Assembly (NCBI GenBank): GCA_022579005.1
Contig: MU401605.1
Location: 1 to 64,000 of the forward strand
DNA: 64,000 bases
Origin: Poronia punctata
Taxonomy: Eukaryota; Ascomycota; Sordariomycetes; Xylariales; Xylariaceae
Reading direction: 5' to 3'
Both the position numbers and the translations under genes were made by a program. The notes below the pieces were generated by a model. That model was not told the DNA's origin. It saw only the letters and a program-made list of their open reading frames with translations, and did not search any database. Numbering within the stretch: the first letter of the stretch is position 1; each line of letters begins with the position of its first letter. Shown here piece by piece: positions 1 to 12,516 of this stretch.

Positions 1-625
1 TGCTATGCTATTAAGCTTTAATAATAATAATAAGCAGTATAAGACTTTTAATTATTAAAACTAGCAAAATAGCTAAATTATATATATTAATTAATATATG
101 CATAAAGAGGTAAAACTTTTTTTTTTTGCAAAATTTGCACATACTAAATAAGTAAAAAAAGACTTTTTATAAAAAAACCTTTTCTTTTATAGTAGTCTTT
201 ACTGCAGCCGTATAACTTTTACTGTATAAGCAGTACATTAATTCTTGTTATCTTATAACCTATTAGATCTAATACGTACCTAGTTTTTTAATTAATTTAT
301 TTTTTATATCTTAGATCCTAGGATCCCTAGTGCTATTAAATGCGCTAAAAAAGCAAAGTAGCTATAGCTTTTATAATAAAAGCTGTTTTTAATTAAAGTT
401 TTGCTTTAAGTTTAAAATTTACTTTTACTTTAAATTAAAATATAGCTTTAATACTAACTGCTTAATAAGTAGCAATGTAAAAAACTTTAACTAGTTTATA
501 GTAACTAATAAATAAAATAAAAAATAAGCTTATATAAGCTAAAGCTTTAAAATATTACTTTAATTAGCAAAAAGCTTTTTTAAAAAAAATCTTAGCTTTA
601 TTAACTTTTAAATAATATTAATTAA
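1..625. other. AT-rich RIP-degraded flank
   Basis: Extremely AT-rich sequence full of TpA steps with stops in every frame. No gene is supportable. It has the same texture as the neighbouring transposons, so it is probably another RIP-mutated repeat into which the Copia element inserted. I could not assign it to a family. Confidence 0.6.
621..625. repeat. Target-site duplication, left copy (ATTAA)
   Basis: The 5 bp ATTAA lie directly before the 5' LTR and recur directly after the 3' LTR at 6924-6928. A 5-bp duplication is normal for Ty1/Copia integration. In AT-rich DNA a chance match is possible, but both copies abut the LTR ends exactly. Confidence 0.75.
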
Positions 626-1014
626 TGTTAGAATCCTTTTTAATACCCTTAACCTTATTAACTACATTAGGACTATTAGAATGTAAATATCTTATAGGCA
701 TAGATATTTAGTTTTTTATATATTTGTTATAAATTGTATTAGACTTACTTTATTAGGAAAGTATACGCGTAGTATACGTATATAGTACGTAACCAGTATA
801 TAAAAAGTATACGTTTTTTACGTATTAAATATGTAAGGTATATATATTTCTTTTATATTGCTAATAGGTTTTAATTAATTATAAACTTTTATAGCTATAT
901 AAGACTTGCTAAAAGAAGTTTTTATTACTTTTTTTTCTTTTTTATTAATTAAGTTAATATAGTACTATAAATAGTAACGTGTTATAATTATATTAACTTT
1001 TAGCTAGACTAATA
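626..1014 (+). repeat. 5' LTR of the Copia element
   Basis: 389 bp, starting TGTTAGAATCC and ending GACTAATA. It aligns without indels to 6535-6923. Differences are transitions of the RIP type, including loss of the terminal CA (now TA). This copy has lost more G and C than the 3' LTR. Confidence 0.88.
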
Positions 1015-2808
1015 CTAATTAGTAGTTAAATTAGTAACTATAAAAAAGTAAAGTTTAAAAACAAAGACTATTGTTATATTTGCTTTTAACCTAATTTAAA
1101 GTTGCTTTAGCTTTGTATTGCTTTTAAAAACTACTTTAAGTAAAGTACTAAATAAAAAATTTAAATTAAATTGCTTTAATAACTTTTTAGTAAAATTATA
1201 GTATATAAAAAAAGCTAACGCAAAATTATAGTATATGTTTTATAGGTTATTTAATAACAAAATAAAAAATAGTAAGCATTTTTACTACTATAATTAATTT
1301 ATAGTTAATTTAAAAACTAATTAGCATTAATTTATAATAGCATTGTTATTAAATTTTAACTTTAGTAGTTACTTTAAATTTAATTTAAAAAAGCAACTAT
1401 AATAAAAAGCTTATTAATTTTAATAGCCTTTTTTTTGTTTTAAAAACGCTTATAATATAAACTTAGATTAGGCCAAAATATTTAAAAATACTAGGATAGC
1501 TATATACTTTTTTTAATAGCATATTATTTTTAAACTTTAAAAAAATAAAAAAATTAACTTTAAAACGATAACAAAAAATAAACTAAATATATACGTTTTA
1601 ATAAAAATAATTAAGTACTTATATATACTTTTTAATAGCAAAGATTTTTTATAAGCTATTTAAAAAGATTTTAAAAAATAAACACGTTAAAATTTTAACA
1701 TATTAGTATATATAATTTCACGTATATTATTATTAATATTATAGCAAAAAAGGCTTAATAATACTTTAGTAAACTTTTAAACCTTTATAAGTAATTATTT
1801 AGTTGCTATTATTTTTAGTAACGTAATTATTAAAAAACTTTAATACTTTTTTTTAGTTTTATTATTTAAAAAAAAGCACTTAAAATAACTTTTTTATTTA
1901 ACTTTAATAATAAAAAGCTTATATAATAGTATATGTTTAAATTATAATTAATTTAAAAAGTACTAATAACTAACTAAAAAGCTTAAGCTTTATAAGCTTT
2001 TTAAGCTTTTTAAAGCACTTAACTTGCTTTTTAACTTTTTTTAACTTTTTAAGCATTATAAGCTATATAGGCTACGTATGCTTTATATACTTTTAAGCGC
2101 TTATAGCTAGTAAATCTTTTACTTACTAGCAAGCTAGTTACGCTTTAATAGCAAGCTACTTTTACTTAAGCTATTAAGTATAAAAATGTTTTAACTTTAT
2201 ACTTAAATTTATAAAGATTTAATTATGTTTTGCTTTATAATTTACTTTTAATACGTTTAATAAATAATATTTTTTTTACTTTTAAAAAAATTGCTATGTT
2301 TATAAAAATATAGTAAAAAAACTAAAATTATATAAGCAAGCCTTATAACCTATTATATAACAAAATATAAATTTTTATTAATATGTGCTGCTAAATTAAA
2401 ATAATAAAAAACTAGCATTAAGCTATATTTTTAATAATTTTTAATAAACGTGCTAAGTAGTATTTTATATAGCAAATTAGCTTTAATAAGTTATAAATAA
2501 AAATATATTTTAAGTTAAATTTATATTTTAACAACATTATAAATTAGTTTTAATACTTTATTAATTAAATAATAATTATATACTAAAACATTTATAAAGA
2601 AAACTTAAATAAAACTTTTATAAAAGCTTTTAACTTTATAATTAACAAAATTATAAAAGCTTAGCAAGCACTTAGTACTGCGTATTAAAGTAAAATTTAC
2701 TTAGTAATAAACGTAATACGCGCGTATAAAGGTATATTTAAGTTTAATATAATACTTATTTACTAAAAGCTAATGTTTAAAAGTTTATTTTTTAACTTTT
2801 AAGCATAT

Positions 2809-3027
2809 TTGCAAGTAGCAAATAATAATAAAAGTAGTATTATATTTTATATAGATTATAAATATAATAATTATAGTTATAATAAAAATAATTTAATATT
2901 GTATTGCTTTAGTTCTAAAAGTAAATTAAACTTATTAAAGCAAAAGTATAAGTATTTTATATATAGAAAAAATAGTTGTTTTTTAACTAATTATTTAATT
3001 AAAAAACGATATAAAATAAAACGTTAG
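2809..3027 (+). pseudogene. Copia gag zinc-knuckle remnant
   Basis: A chance-open stretch beginning at a TTG, not an ATG. Its last third reads KYFIYRKNSCFLTNYL followed by basic residues. This fits the fungal Copia motif CFVCGK-GCWSTNH once Cys-to-Tyr, Trp-to-Leu and His-to-Tyr type RIP changes are allowed. It is not a gene. It serves as evidence for element class and orientation. Confidence 0.6.
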
Positions 3028-3510
3028 TTTTTTACTATATATAAAATAATTTATAGCTATAAACTAAATATTAAAATATTTTTTTAATATTTAATAAATA
3101 TAAAAAATATTTTTAAAACTATTTTAAATTTAAACTATAAACAAAATAAAATTAATAATAAAATAGCAAAAAAATTTACTTAATTTTTAATAAACGCTAT
3201 ATATATACATTACGTTATAAGCAAAAATATATAGCAATTTAAAATTAAAACGCTAGCAAATTAATTTATATTAAAAAATCTATATAAAGTAGAATACTAA
3301 AGCAAATTATAAAATATAAGTGCTTTTAACTATTTAATAGTTAAAAAAGCGTAATTAAAAGCATATTTATGCTTAAATTTAAAAGTAAATATAATATAAA
3401 AACTAAGCAAAGTTTATATTAAATTTAATAGCAGTAGTATTATTAAAAATATTAGTATAATTTAAATATAAAACCTTTTTAAAATAACTACGTATTACGT
3501 TTTAAATATA

Positions 3511-3588
3511 CTTACTTTTTTTTTATTTTTGCTACATAACGCTAACTATATTAGTGCTTATTTTAATAACATTAAAAATGTTATTGTT
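3511..3588 (+). pseudogene. Copia protease-region remnant
   Basis: The + frame gives FLLHNANYISAYFNNIKN. This matches the conserved PFLLCL-DMDRL-VYFNNL block that follows the aspartic protease motif in fungal Copia polyproteins, with Asp changed to Asn as RIP predicts. Stops surround it on both sides. Confidence 0.55.
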
Positions 3589-5340
3589 TAAAGCAATAGC
3601 AATATAATACTAGTTATTTATAAATAAAAATATTTATTTTTTAATATATACTTTAGCAAAATAACTATATATTTTATTAAAACTAAGTTATGCTAGCTTT
3701 ATAAATAATTTAAATATTTTAAAGCAGCAAAACTAAAGCAAATATTAATTGCAGCAAGTTATAAAGTAAATTATTTTATTTTAAAAAAAATTTAAAAATT
3801 TTGTTACTATTGCTAAATATATAACTTAGCGCTAAAACGCTTTAAATTTACTTTAAAAAATAACTATAAATTTAATTATAAGGTTATTGTTAACGTAGTT
3901 TAAATTAATAAAAAACAAGTTTTTTACGTTATTAATTTAGCTACATTATTTTAAGCTATAACTTTTATTTAAATAATAAAAGCACGTAAAGCGTAAAATG
4001 TACTTTATAAGTGCTAGATTAACGTTTATTAAAAACTGCTTAATTATATAGTATATAACCTTAGTACTAACTTTATTTTAAAAAAGTTTTAAATTAATAC
4101 TAAGATTATAAAAATTATATATAAAAAAATGCTTATTAAAGCATATTAAGTACTTAGTAAAATTAAATATGCATATGCTTTTTTATGCTATGCTTTTAAT
4201 ATAATTAAAAAAAAGATTAGCTACTAAAACAATAATAAATTAATTTTGCAAATAGTAATAAAAGCTTTTAATAATACTATAAGACTTAATAAACTAATAC
4301 TTACTTTGTTAGTATTTAGTACTTATTTATAAATTAATTATAATTTGCTACTGTTATTTAAAATTATTTAGTATATAAAAGCTATTTAAAAGGCTATAAA
4401 AGCTATTTAAAATAAAAAAGCAAAAGCAAATATATTATATACGCTTAATACTTAAAATAGCTTTAATTTACTTTTTGTTTTTATTTTTTTTTTATAAAGT
4501 AAAGTTTTTGTTTAATAAAAAAAATAAAAATAAAATAGTTTTTTTAAAGTTTAAGTAATTAAAAGTAAAAATGTTATTATTAATATAGTTAATAAACTAA
4601 TAAAGTTTTATTATATATAAATAAAACTATATTAATATATAAACAAATTTTTAGTAAATATAAACTAAACTAACTATAAAGTAAGTGTAAATTAAAATAT
4701 ACTTTTAATAAAAGTAAAAAACTTGCAACTTTTTACTACTTTAGCAATTATTTGCTGCCTTTATAAAAAACTAAAAAAAAATAAAACAATAATTATTATA
4801 TTATAGTACTTTTTAATAGTATAATTTAAGTACGTAATAATACTAAAAACGTACTTAAACGCAAAAAAAAAAGCAGATTTTTAATTATTATTAAAGCTAA
4901 AAAATAAAGGTATTATTTTTACTTTTAGTTTACTTTTTAAAAAATTTAACGCTTTAAAAATTAATAATTTTTTAAGTATAAAAGTATTTAAGTTTGTTTA
5001 TTTTAACTTTAAAACGTACTTAAATATTAAGCTATTTTTATTTTAAATAGTATGCAAAATTAAAAGCAAAACTACTTAGCTTTATAAAAAATTGCAACTA
5101 GTAGTTTAAAGTTATAATAACTATAAAAAAAAAACAGTTTTATATTAAGCTTTAACTATTTAATAAATAAGTTAACAAGTTATACTTATACTTATATTGT
5201 TTTTAATTTAAGATTATAATGCTTATAGTAAGCTAAAAAATATTATATAAGCATATATATAATTAAAAAATACTTTTTTTTATATTATATATATATATTT
5301 ACTTATTAAACTTAAAAAAAAGTACTTTAAAAGTACTATT

Positions 5341-6450
5341 TTTTAGTTACTTTGCTTTTTTTATAATTTAGCTAAATTTAGTTTATACTAATTTTAAACC
5401 TATTATAAATATTACTAAAATTAACTTAAAATAGTAATATTAACTTATAACTTTTACTTACTATTTATAAAAGGTAAACATAATAAATTTAGCATTATTG
5501 TAATATAAATAAATAATACTTTATTATTTGCTATATTAGCATTTTTAGCTAAAAAAAAAAGCAAACTTTTTAAAGCTAAATTTAAAGCAAAATTAAAGTA
5601 ATTTTTTAATAAAAAATAAGCTATTAAGTTTAATAGTATAAAAGTTACTTTTTAAAATAAAAAAGTAATTTTTATGCAAAAAAGTTAAGTAAAAAATTTA
5701 ACTAAAATTAATTTTGTTTTAATTAATACTTTTTAGCAATATATTAGCTAAAAAGCACGTAGTATATATATTAGCAATATATATTAACTTAAAGCTATAT
5801 TTAACTTATTAACAGCTATATAAGTTACTAAACTTATAAAAAATAATATTTAAGCGTTAAATAAGCAAATTAACTAGTAAATTAAAAATAAGCACTATAA
5901 ATTAACGTATATACTTTTAAACTTAATAAAAGCAAAGCTATTTATTTTTATAAATAGATTATTTGCTAACAACACTAACTTAAGCTTTTAAATTAGTTTT
6001 ATTATTATTTTTGCTACTAAATTAATTTTAAATTATAAGCAAAATAAATATAAAATTACTAGCAATATTATATACTAAAACTTAAGTAAATATAAGCGTA
6101 TTACTTAATTTATTTTTGCTAGTAAACTATATAGTATAGTTAACAAAGTTAATAATATTATTGCTTTATATACTACTTTATACTTAATTTTTAAAGTATT
6201 TAAATTACCTTTAATTTTTTTAATACTTTATACTAATTTTAAGTTGCTTTACTAATATTTTATAAAGCTTAAAAATACATAAGAAAAATGCTTTATAATT
6301 AACATAATATTGCTATAAAAATCTTATAAAAAAAAGGAAATTGTAAAAGTATGTTAAATTAACAAAAAAAATAACTTTATAAATTTGTTTATAAAAAAAA
6401 CTTTTAACTAAGCACTTAAATCCTTTATTATAACAAATTAAATATAAATA
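5341..6450 (+). pseudogene. Copia reverse transcriptase / RNase H remnant
   Basis: A mostly single-frame relic interrupted by TAA/TAG where Gln and Trp are expected. The catalytic VDD block is at 5506-5520 and now reads stop-Ile-Asn-Asn-Thr, so both Asp codons have become Asn. Downstream are recognisable RNase H blocks: F-I-N-R-L-F-A-N-N near 5950 (from FTD-SFANN), then ASKLY near 6120, and the terminal AL-LI-TN block near 6410. The order and spacing are those of Ty1/Copia, which rules out Gypsy. Confidence 0.75.
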
Positions 6451-6534
6451 AAAATTAAAGCAATAGTAAATTGCTTATAAATTAAAAACAAAAGCATAAA
6501 AAAATAAAAATGTAGTTAAAAAAAAAATAGCAAG

Positions 6535-6923
6535 TATTAAAATCTTTTTTAATACCTTTAACCTTATTAACTACATTAAAACTATTAAAACGCAAATATT
6601 TTATAAGCATAAATATTTAATTTTTTATATATTTATTATAAATTATATTAGACTTACCTTATTAAAAAAGTATACGCACAGTATACGTATATAGTACATA
6701 ACTAGTATATAAAGAGTATGCGTCCTTTACGTATTAAATACGTAAAGTATACATATTCTTTTTATATTGCTAATAGGTCTTAATTAATTACAAACCTTTA
6801 TAGCTATATAAAACTTGCTAAAAGAAATCCTTATTACTTTCTTTTCCCTTTTATTAATTAAGTTAACATAGTACTACAAATAGTAACGTGTTATGATCAC
6901 ATTAACCCCTAGCCGGACTAACA
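6535..6923 (+). repeat. 3' LTR of the Copia element
   Basis: 389 bp, starting TATTAAAATC (the TG is mutated to TA) and ending GACTAACA with the terminal CA intact. It retains a relatively GC-rich tail at about 6890-6923 that is AT-converted in the 5' LTR. Confidence 0.88.
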
Positions 6924-6928
6924 ATTAA
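6924..6928. repeat. Target-site duplication, right copy (ATTAA)
   Basis: Directly follows the 3' LTR and matches 621-625. Confidence 0.75.
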
Positions 6929-9825
6929 TATATTTATAGCTTTACTAGCTTATTTTTTAATAGCTTTTTTTATTACTACTAAATAATTAATTTAATATAA
7001 AAATAATAATATTGCTTATAAGCTACTACAACATAAAAACTAATTAGCAAACTTTAAAATAACTTTTTTAAAAAATAAAAAATAAGCTACTTATGTTATT
7101 TTAAGTATTTTAAACTTTAATATACTAGTAAGCTATACTATTATTAACTTGCTTATAAAAAAGGTTACTGCTAAAATAAGCTAATAACTTAACTAGGTAA
7201 TATAAAGCAAATATAACTTTAATATATAAGTTATTTTGCTTTTTAAAGCTACTAAATAAAACTTTATTTTTTTTAAATTTAAACTTTTTAAGCTACTAAA
7301 GCGTACTTTTATTATAATATAATATACTAAATGCTAAAAGTTTTATAACTTTAAAAAATATTATAAAAAATAACTATATTTAACTTATAATAAAAGCTAC
7401 GCTATTAGCACTTTTATACGCTTAAAGTGCTATATAAATTTCTATAGCCTATACTTAGCTACTATTTTTTTTTACTTTATTTAACTTATTATTAAAAGTA
7501 ATAAAATTGTTTGCTTTACTAAAAACTAATTTAACTTGCTAAAAAAAATAAAAAAAAAACGTATAAGCAAATATAATTAAATAGTAGCAATAAAAAAAAA
7601 CTTAATAAAAACAATATAAACCTAGTTAAGCTAAAACCTTTTTTTTAGCTTTTTTAATAATTTAACTTATAATAAGCACTTTTTATACTTATAACTTAAT
7701 ATATATTAATAATACTAGCACCTTTTTTTAAGCTATTTTTATAACTATTATTAATACTAGTACTTTTATAGCTTACTATACTTTTTTTTATAAAAAACTT
7801 AAAGGTATAAAATTAAAAAAAAAGCGTATAGCGCTTTAAAATAATAAAAATAGCTATTTTAGTTAGCTTTTTAGCTAGTTTTAAAAATTATAAGTTTTTG
7901 CTTAACTTAACTTTTAATAATAGCTTTATAGCTTACTACTAGCACTGTAATATAGGCTTAATATATATACTAAATATATAACATTTTTTTTTTTGCTTAT
8001 TTTAAATATAAAAAAAGCGCTAAATTTTTTTAATAATAATTATAAATATAATACTATATAGTAATTTACGCCTACCTTTTTTTTGTACTATTAAAAAAGC
8101 TAAAAATAATAGCTACTAAAAATAAAATGCTTTTATAGTTATATAAGCTAATATATAGCACTTTTTTTTTATATATAATATACTTTTTATTATAGCTAGC
8201 AATATATAAGCAAATATTATACTTATTTAAAAACTTTAAGCTTTTATAAAAAACTAAAAAAAAAGTTATAAAAAGCACTTAAACTATAAGTGTTTTACTT
8301 TTATTAAAAACTAAAAAATATAGTTATTTAAAATTATAACTTATATTTATAATAAATAAGCAAAAAATATTTATACTTTATTAAAAATAAAATATAGCTA
8401 TAAATAGTATTTTTAAATTAATAAGTTAATAGTATATAATATATATTGCTTTTTAAAATATAATAATAATAATATTATAATTAACACTTTAAAAATCTTA
8501 CTTTGCTTTATAAATATACTAGTTTATAAAAACTTTAATATTATTTATTAAAGCTAGGCCTTAAGCTATTAAAGCATTTATTATAACTTTATTATTAAAA
8601 ATAAAATAGCAAAATTTATAATAAGCAATAGCTTTATTTAATATATAGTAAACATTTTTATATATAAAGCAAGCAATACTTTTAACTTTATTATAAGCAA
8701 TGTGCTTAAAGTAGCTATATAAGTAAATAATAACTTATATACTAGCTTAAATTACTATACTATTAAAAAGTTATACTTTTTAATTTTTTAGTTTTTTACT
8801 TAAAAAAACGTAGTATTAAACTAAACTACTTTTTATTATAAAATAAAGCAGTTTATAAAGCAATAAAAGCTATTTATATTTTAAAAAACCTAAATATAAA
8901 CAAACGTATTAAAATACTTTACTAAAACTTAGTTAAAGCTTTTATTTTAGCTTTTAAAATAGCTTTAACTTTAAAAAGCTTAAAGTATAAAAAAACTTTT
9001 TAGTTTAATTTAAACGTAGCAATAATAGTAAAATAAGTAACTAAAAACTAAATAAATAAGCTTTTTATAAAAAAAGCTAAGCTTAAAGCTTAAGCTGCTA
9101 TTAAAAAAAGTAAACGTAATTATTAGTATAATAAAATTATAAGCGCTAATAATACTATAAAACTTTTTAAAATAGCAAATTAAAAAAAACTTTTTAATAA
9201 GATAAAAGCTTTTTTACTATATTATAATAGCTAAGTTATAGTAATTTTAAAAAAAAAAATTAATTTTTTTACTATATATATTTTAGCTATAAAAGCTATA
9301 AAAAAAAACTTTTTAAATCTTTTTACTAATAAAAGCGCTTTACTAAAAAAGTACTAAATATAAATTAAAATTAACTTATATATTATAATATTTAAAGCTA
9401 AAGTAGCCTGCTATAGCATAGCTAATATAGCACTAAAAAATAATAAAATAAGTATAAAACTGCTAAAGCAAGTTTAAATATATATTAAGCTTATAATTAT
9501 AGTACTATACTAAGCGTGCTTTTATATTAGCTACTACTTAGCTGCTTTTTATAAAGCTAATATAGTTTTTTTTTTTAAACTTAATAAAAATAATTATATA
9601 TTAATTAAATTATAAAAACTTATTTTACTACTTTTATATATAAGCAAAAGCTTAAAGCAACTTTTAGTATAATAACTAACTATAGCAATTATTAATAACT
9701 AAATAGTTAAATAATAATAGTTTAGCGCTTTGTTTAACTAAGTAGCTATAAATTTAGTAATAGCTTTTATATATAATATTAAAAATAATATTTTAATATA
9801 TAAAAAAGTTTTTTTTATTTTAATT

Positions 9826-10113
9826 ATAAACATTATAAGTGCTTTTAATACTATTTTTTAAAACAAACTTATATATAGGCTTTTAAAATAAAAATAAAAG
9901 CTTATTATAACGTAGTAAGTTAAGTTCTTTATAATAAATTAAATAGCTATACTTAAATAAAAAAACGCTATAGCTTTAAAAAGACTTTTTAAGTATAGCC
10001 TTTTATAAAGATTGCTAATATTTTTAATCTTTTTTATGCTTTTTATTATACCTTTGCTTAAATTAAAATATAAAAAAAATAATTATAGCTATGCAAATAA
10101 TATAGCTTTAGCA
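9826..10113 (+). pseudogene. LINE reverse transcriptase remnant
   Basis: Conserved blocks in order. IINIISAFNTIF (9826 on) corresponds to the D-V-S-G-A-F-D block. IFFMLFIIPLLKL near 10030-10070 corresponds to the PQGSPLSP-LF-LF block. YSYANNIALA near 10084-10113 corresponds to YADDIAL. The catalytic Asp pair now reads Asn-Asn, so the enzyme is dead. The block sequence is that of fungal Tad-type LINEs. Confidence 0.65.
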
Positions 10114-11638
10114 AAATATAAAACTAACTTATGCTTAAATGCTATAATTTTATTATACTAAGCTATATAAGCTATTAAATAAAAGAAAACAATGCTATTA
10201 CTTTTAATAAAAATAAATATAACTTATTATATATTTATAATAAAAACTATAAAATAAAAAACCTAGTATTAGTAAAAAATATAGCTATTTTTTTAAGCTT
10301 TAAACTAATAAAGTAGCTTAGCGTTTATTTAAATAAAAAACTAAAGTTTTAGTATTATATTAAAATATAAGCTAATAAGGCAGCTTGCACTAATATATTT
10401 ATAAAAACGCTAAGCAATATAATTTAAAGTTTTTTTATTTTTATACTTGCTATAGTAGTTAAAATAATAGTACTTTTAATAGCTATATATAGCACTACTA
10501 TTTAGTATTTTAGTATACTATAATAGTTAATTAAGCATAAAAATAAAATAGTTAGTATAAGCGTTAAAAGTATAATAAATAAGATTTATAGCACTTTAAA
10601 GCGTATAATAAAAATAGTTTTGCTAGTTTAAAAGACTTTTTTATATATAGCAACTTTTAAAAAAGTAAGCATTTTAAGCATACTTTTAGTACTTAAAACT
10701 TTTAAATAAGCAGCTTTAGCTTATATAGCTAAACTAAACTACTATTACTTTATAGCAGCTAAAATATATAAGCAAACTAACTATAAAAAAATAGTTTTAT
10801 AAAAAATTAAAAACTTACTTTTTAAAATTTACTAGCTACTTTTAGCAGCTTTAGTAAAACTATAGCTAAGTTTTGCGCTTAAAAATAAAAGCAGTATAGC
10901 TAAAGCTTATAAAGTATAAATAAAGCAAATTTTAAATAAATAAAAAAAAAAATACTTTTTTTTTATATTTAAATAGCTTTAAAAACTAATTTACTTTATA
11001 AGCTTTTATAGCTTATAAAGTAAAATAATTAATATATTATAAGTTAAAGTAGCTAAATAAAAAAAAAGTTTTTAATATAAAATATATAAAAGTATTAAAA
11101 GCTTTTATTTAAGCACTTAAAAAATATTTTTAAAAAAAATAAATATACTATATATACTTAAACAATATAGTAGCTTTTATAGGTTTTTTTAACAAATACT
11201 TATATAGCTTAAAATATTGTTTTATAAAGTTTAAAAAGTTAGCAAAAAAAGCAAAAAACTAAATATATTTATATTAGTTTTTAAAATATAAAAGTATTTT
11301 AAAAAACAAAAAAGCAAACAAATATATAAATAATAAGTTTAAAAAGCAAACTTTATAATAGCACTTTATATATAAAAACAAACTTTTATACTTATAAGTA
11401 CTTAAAAAAGCTAAAAATAAAGTAAAAAAAGCAATTATAAACTAGTAAATACTATACTAACTAAATTTTTATAAATAATAAAACCTACTTTTTAAAATAA
11501 AAATTAAAAAGCTTTTAAAACTAAAACTGCTAAAATTAGCACTAGCCTTTTTTTTTAAAATGTTTAAGTTATAGTAGTTTTACTACGTACTATAAGCGTT
11601 TTAGCTATAAAAAAAAGTTAATAATATTGTATATATGT

Positions 11639-11654
11639 AAAAAAAAAAAAAAAA
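11639..11654 (+). repeat. Poly-A tract, candidate LINE 3' tail
   Basis: Sixteen consecutive A, downstream of and co-oriented with the LINE reverse transcriptase relic. In DNA this AT-rich a chance A-run is possible. Confidence 0.4.
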
Positions 11655-12516
11655 TTAGCTATATACTTTTAAATGCAAACACTAAAAAAAAGCGCTTAAA
11701 AAAAGCTTTTCTTTTTAAAAAAAAAAGCACTGCTAAGCAATAAGGCTAAAATAGCGCAATTATAATTTTAAAAAAATAAATACCTATACTACCTTTTAAA
11801 CAAAATATAAAATAGCGCAATTTTTTTTTTTATTATTAGCTAGTTATAAAAGCTTTCTTTTTAACTGTTTTTTTTAACATAAACCCAAAAAAAGGTTACA
11901 TAAGGTAATAAGAGGCGGCTAGCTGCTAAGGCACTTATAGCCACAGTTGCGCTATTATAGTTAGCCCGGACCCACCTAAAATAGACGTTAAAATTCTACT
12001 ACTACTACTACTACTTGTCATTAACACCTACGTGTAGTTTATCCTCTTCAGCTCGTGTCCACTAGATTGGACATAGCCCGTGGTGTCGCGTGTTTTAGCT
12101 GTCGTGCCGTATTTTTTACTTTTGGTTGGAATACGGACCATCGAATAGAAAGAAAATGAAAGGAGAGGGGGAAAGGAGGATCGAGGGGCTGGAACATCAA
12201 GTATTTATCAAAAAGAGTCGACCTCAAGTTGCGGCGACGGAAACCTGAGCCTTTGGGTCGAGTGTCAAAGTGGGCCTAGAAAGGAAGCCCCTTATTGGAG
12301 GAGACGGTGGGTCACGTGTAGCAAATAGTAAAGTAGAAGTTACATACGCGTAAAACCCTTGTGCAGCTGGCACCTGCAGTTGCCTTCATTATGTGTTTGT
12401 AACGTCGAATTACCGTATTTTTTCATGGCGCAGTTTTTAAAGTAATTGAGGTACATTACCGATAGAGAAGTGTTCAATTCATTTTATCTCGGAGGATATG
12501 ACATCAAGGTGTTGAA
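11655..12516. other. Island edge and upstream region of RNase III gene
   Basis: AT-rich RIP texture continues to about 11880, then composition shifts within roughly 100 bp to balanced genic DNA. An (ACT)n microsatellite lies near 11998-12015. The remainder is the presumed promoter and 5' UTR of the gene at 12517. No further gene seen. Confidence 0.6.

Larger units (their letters stand above)
626..6923 (+). mobile_element. Ty1/Copia LTR retrotransposon, complete length, RIP-inactivated
   Basis: Two 389-bp direct repeats (626-1014, 6535-6923) bound the element, and ATTAA flanks both sides. Reading through stops on the + strand recovers the fungal Copia order: a gag zinc-knuckle relic near 2950-3015, a protease-region relic near 3511-3588, and a reverse transcriptase/RNase H relic near 5340-6450. 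Integrase lies between by expectation, but I did not align it. A purine-rich run just before the 3' LTR (about 6515-6529) may be the polypurine tract. No frame is intact. The changes are of the C-to-T and G-to-A kind, as expected of RIP. It is a dead copy. Confidence 0.88.
6929..11654 (+). mobile_element. Tad/I-like LINE (non-LTR retrotransposon), RIP-degraded
   Basis: No long frame survives, but translation through stops on the + strand gives non-LTR reverse transcriptase blocks (see 9826-10113). A 16-A run at 11639-11654 lies where a LINE 3' tail is expected. The left boundary is not visible and is set only by the end of the Copia duplication. The endonuclease and RNase H parts were not aligned. 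More than one relic could be present in this interval. Confidence 0.6.

Noticed and set aside
8072..8278. 68-codon frame on the - strand in the RIP island
   Set aside because: AT-rich Lys/Ile/Tyr/Leu translation with no start context or motif. Chance opening in RIP-mutated DNA, antisense to the LINE.
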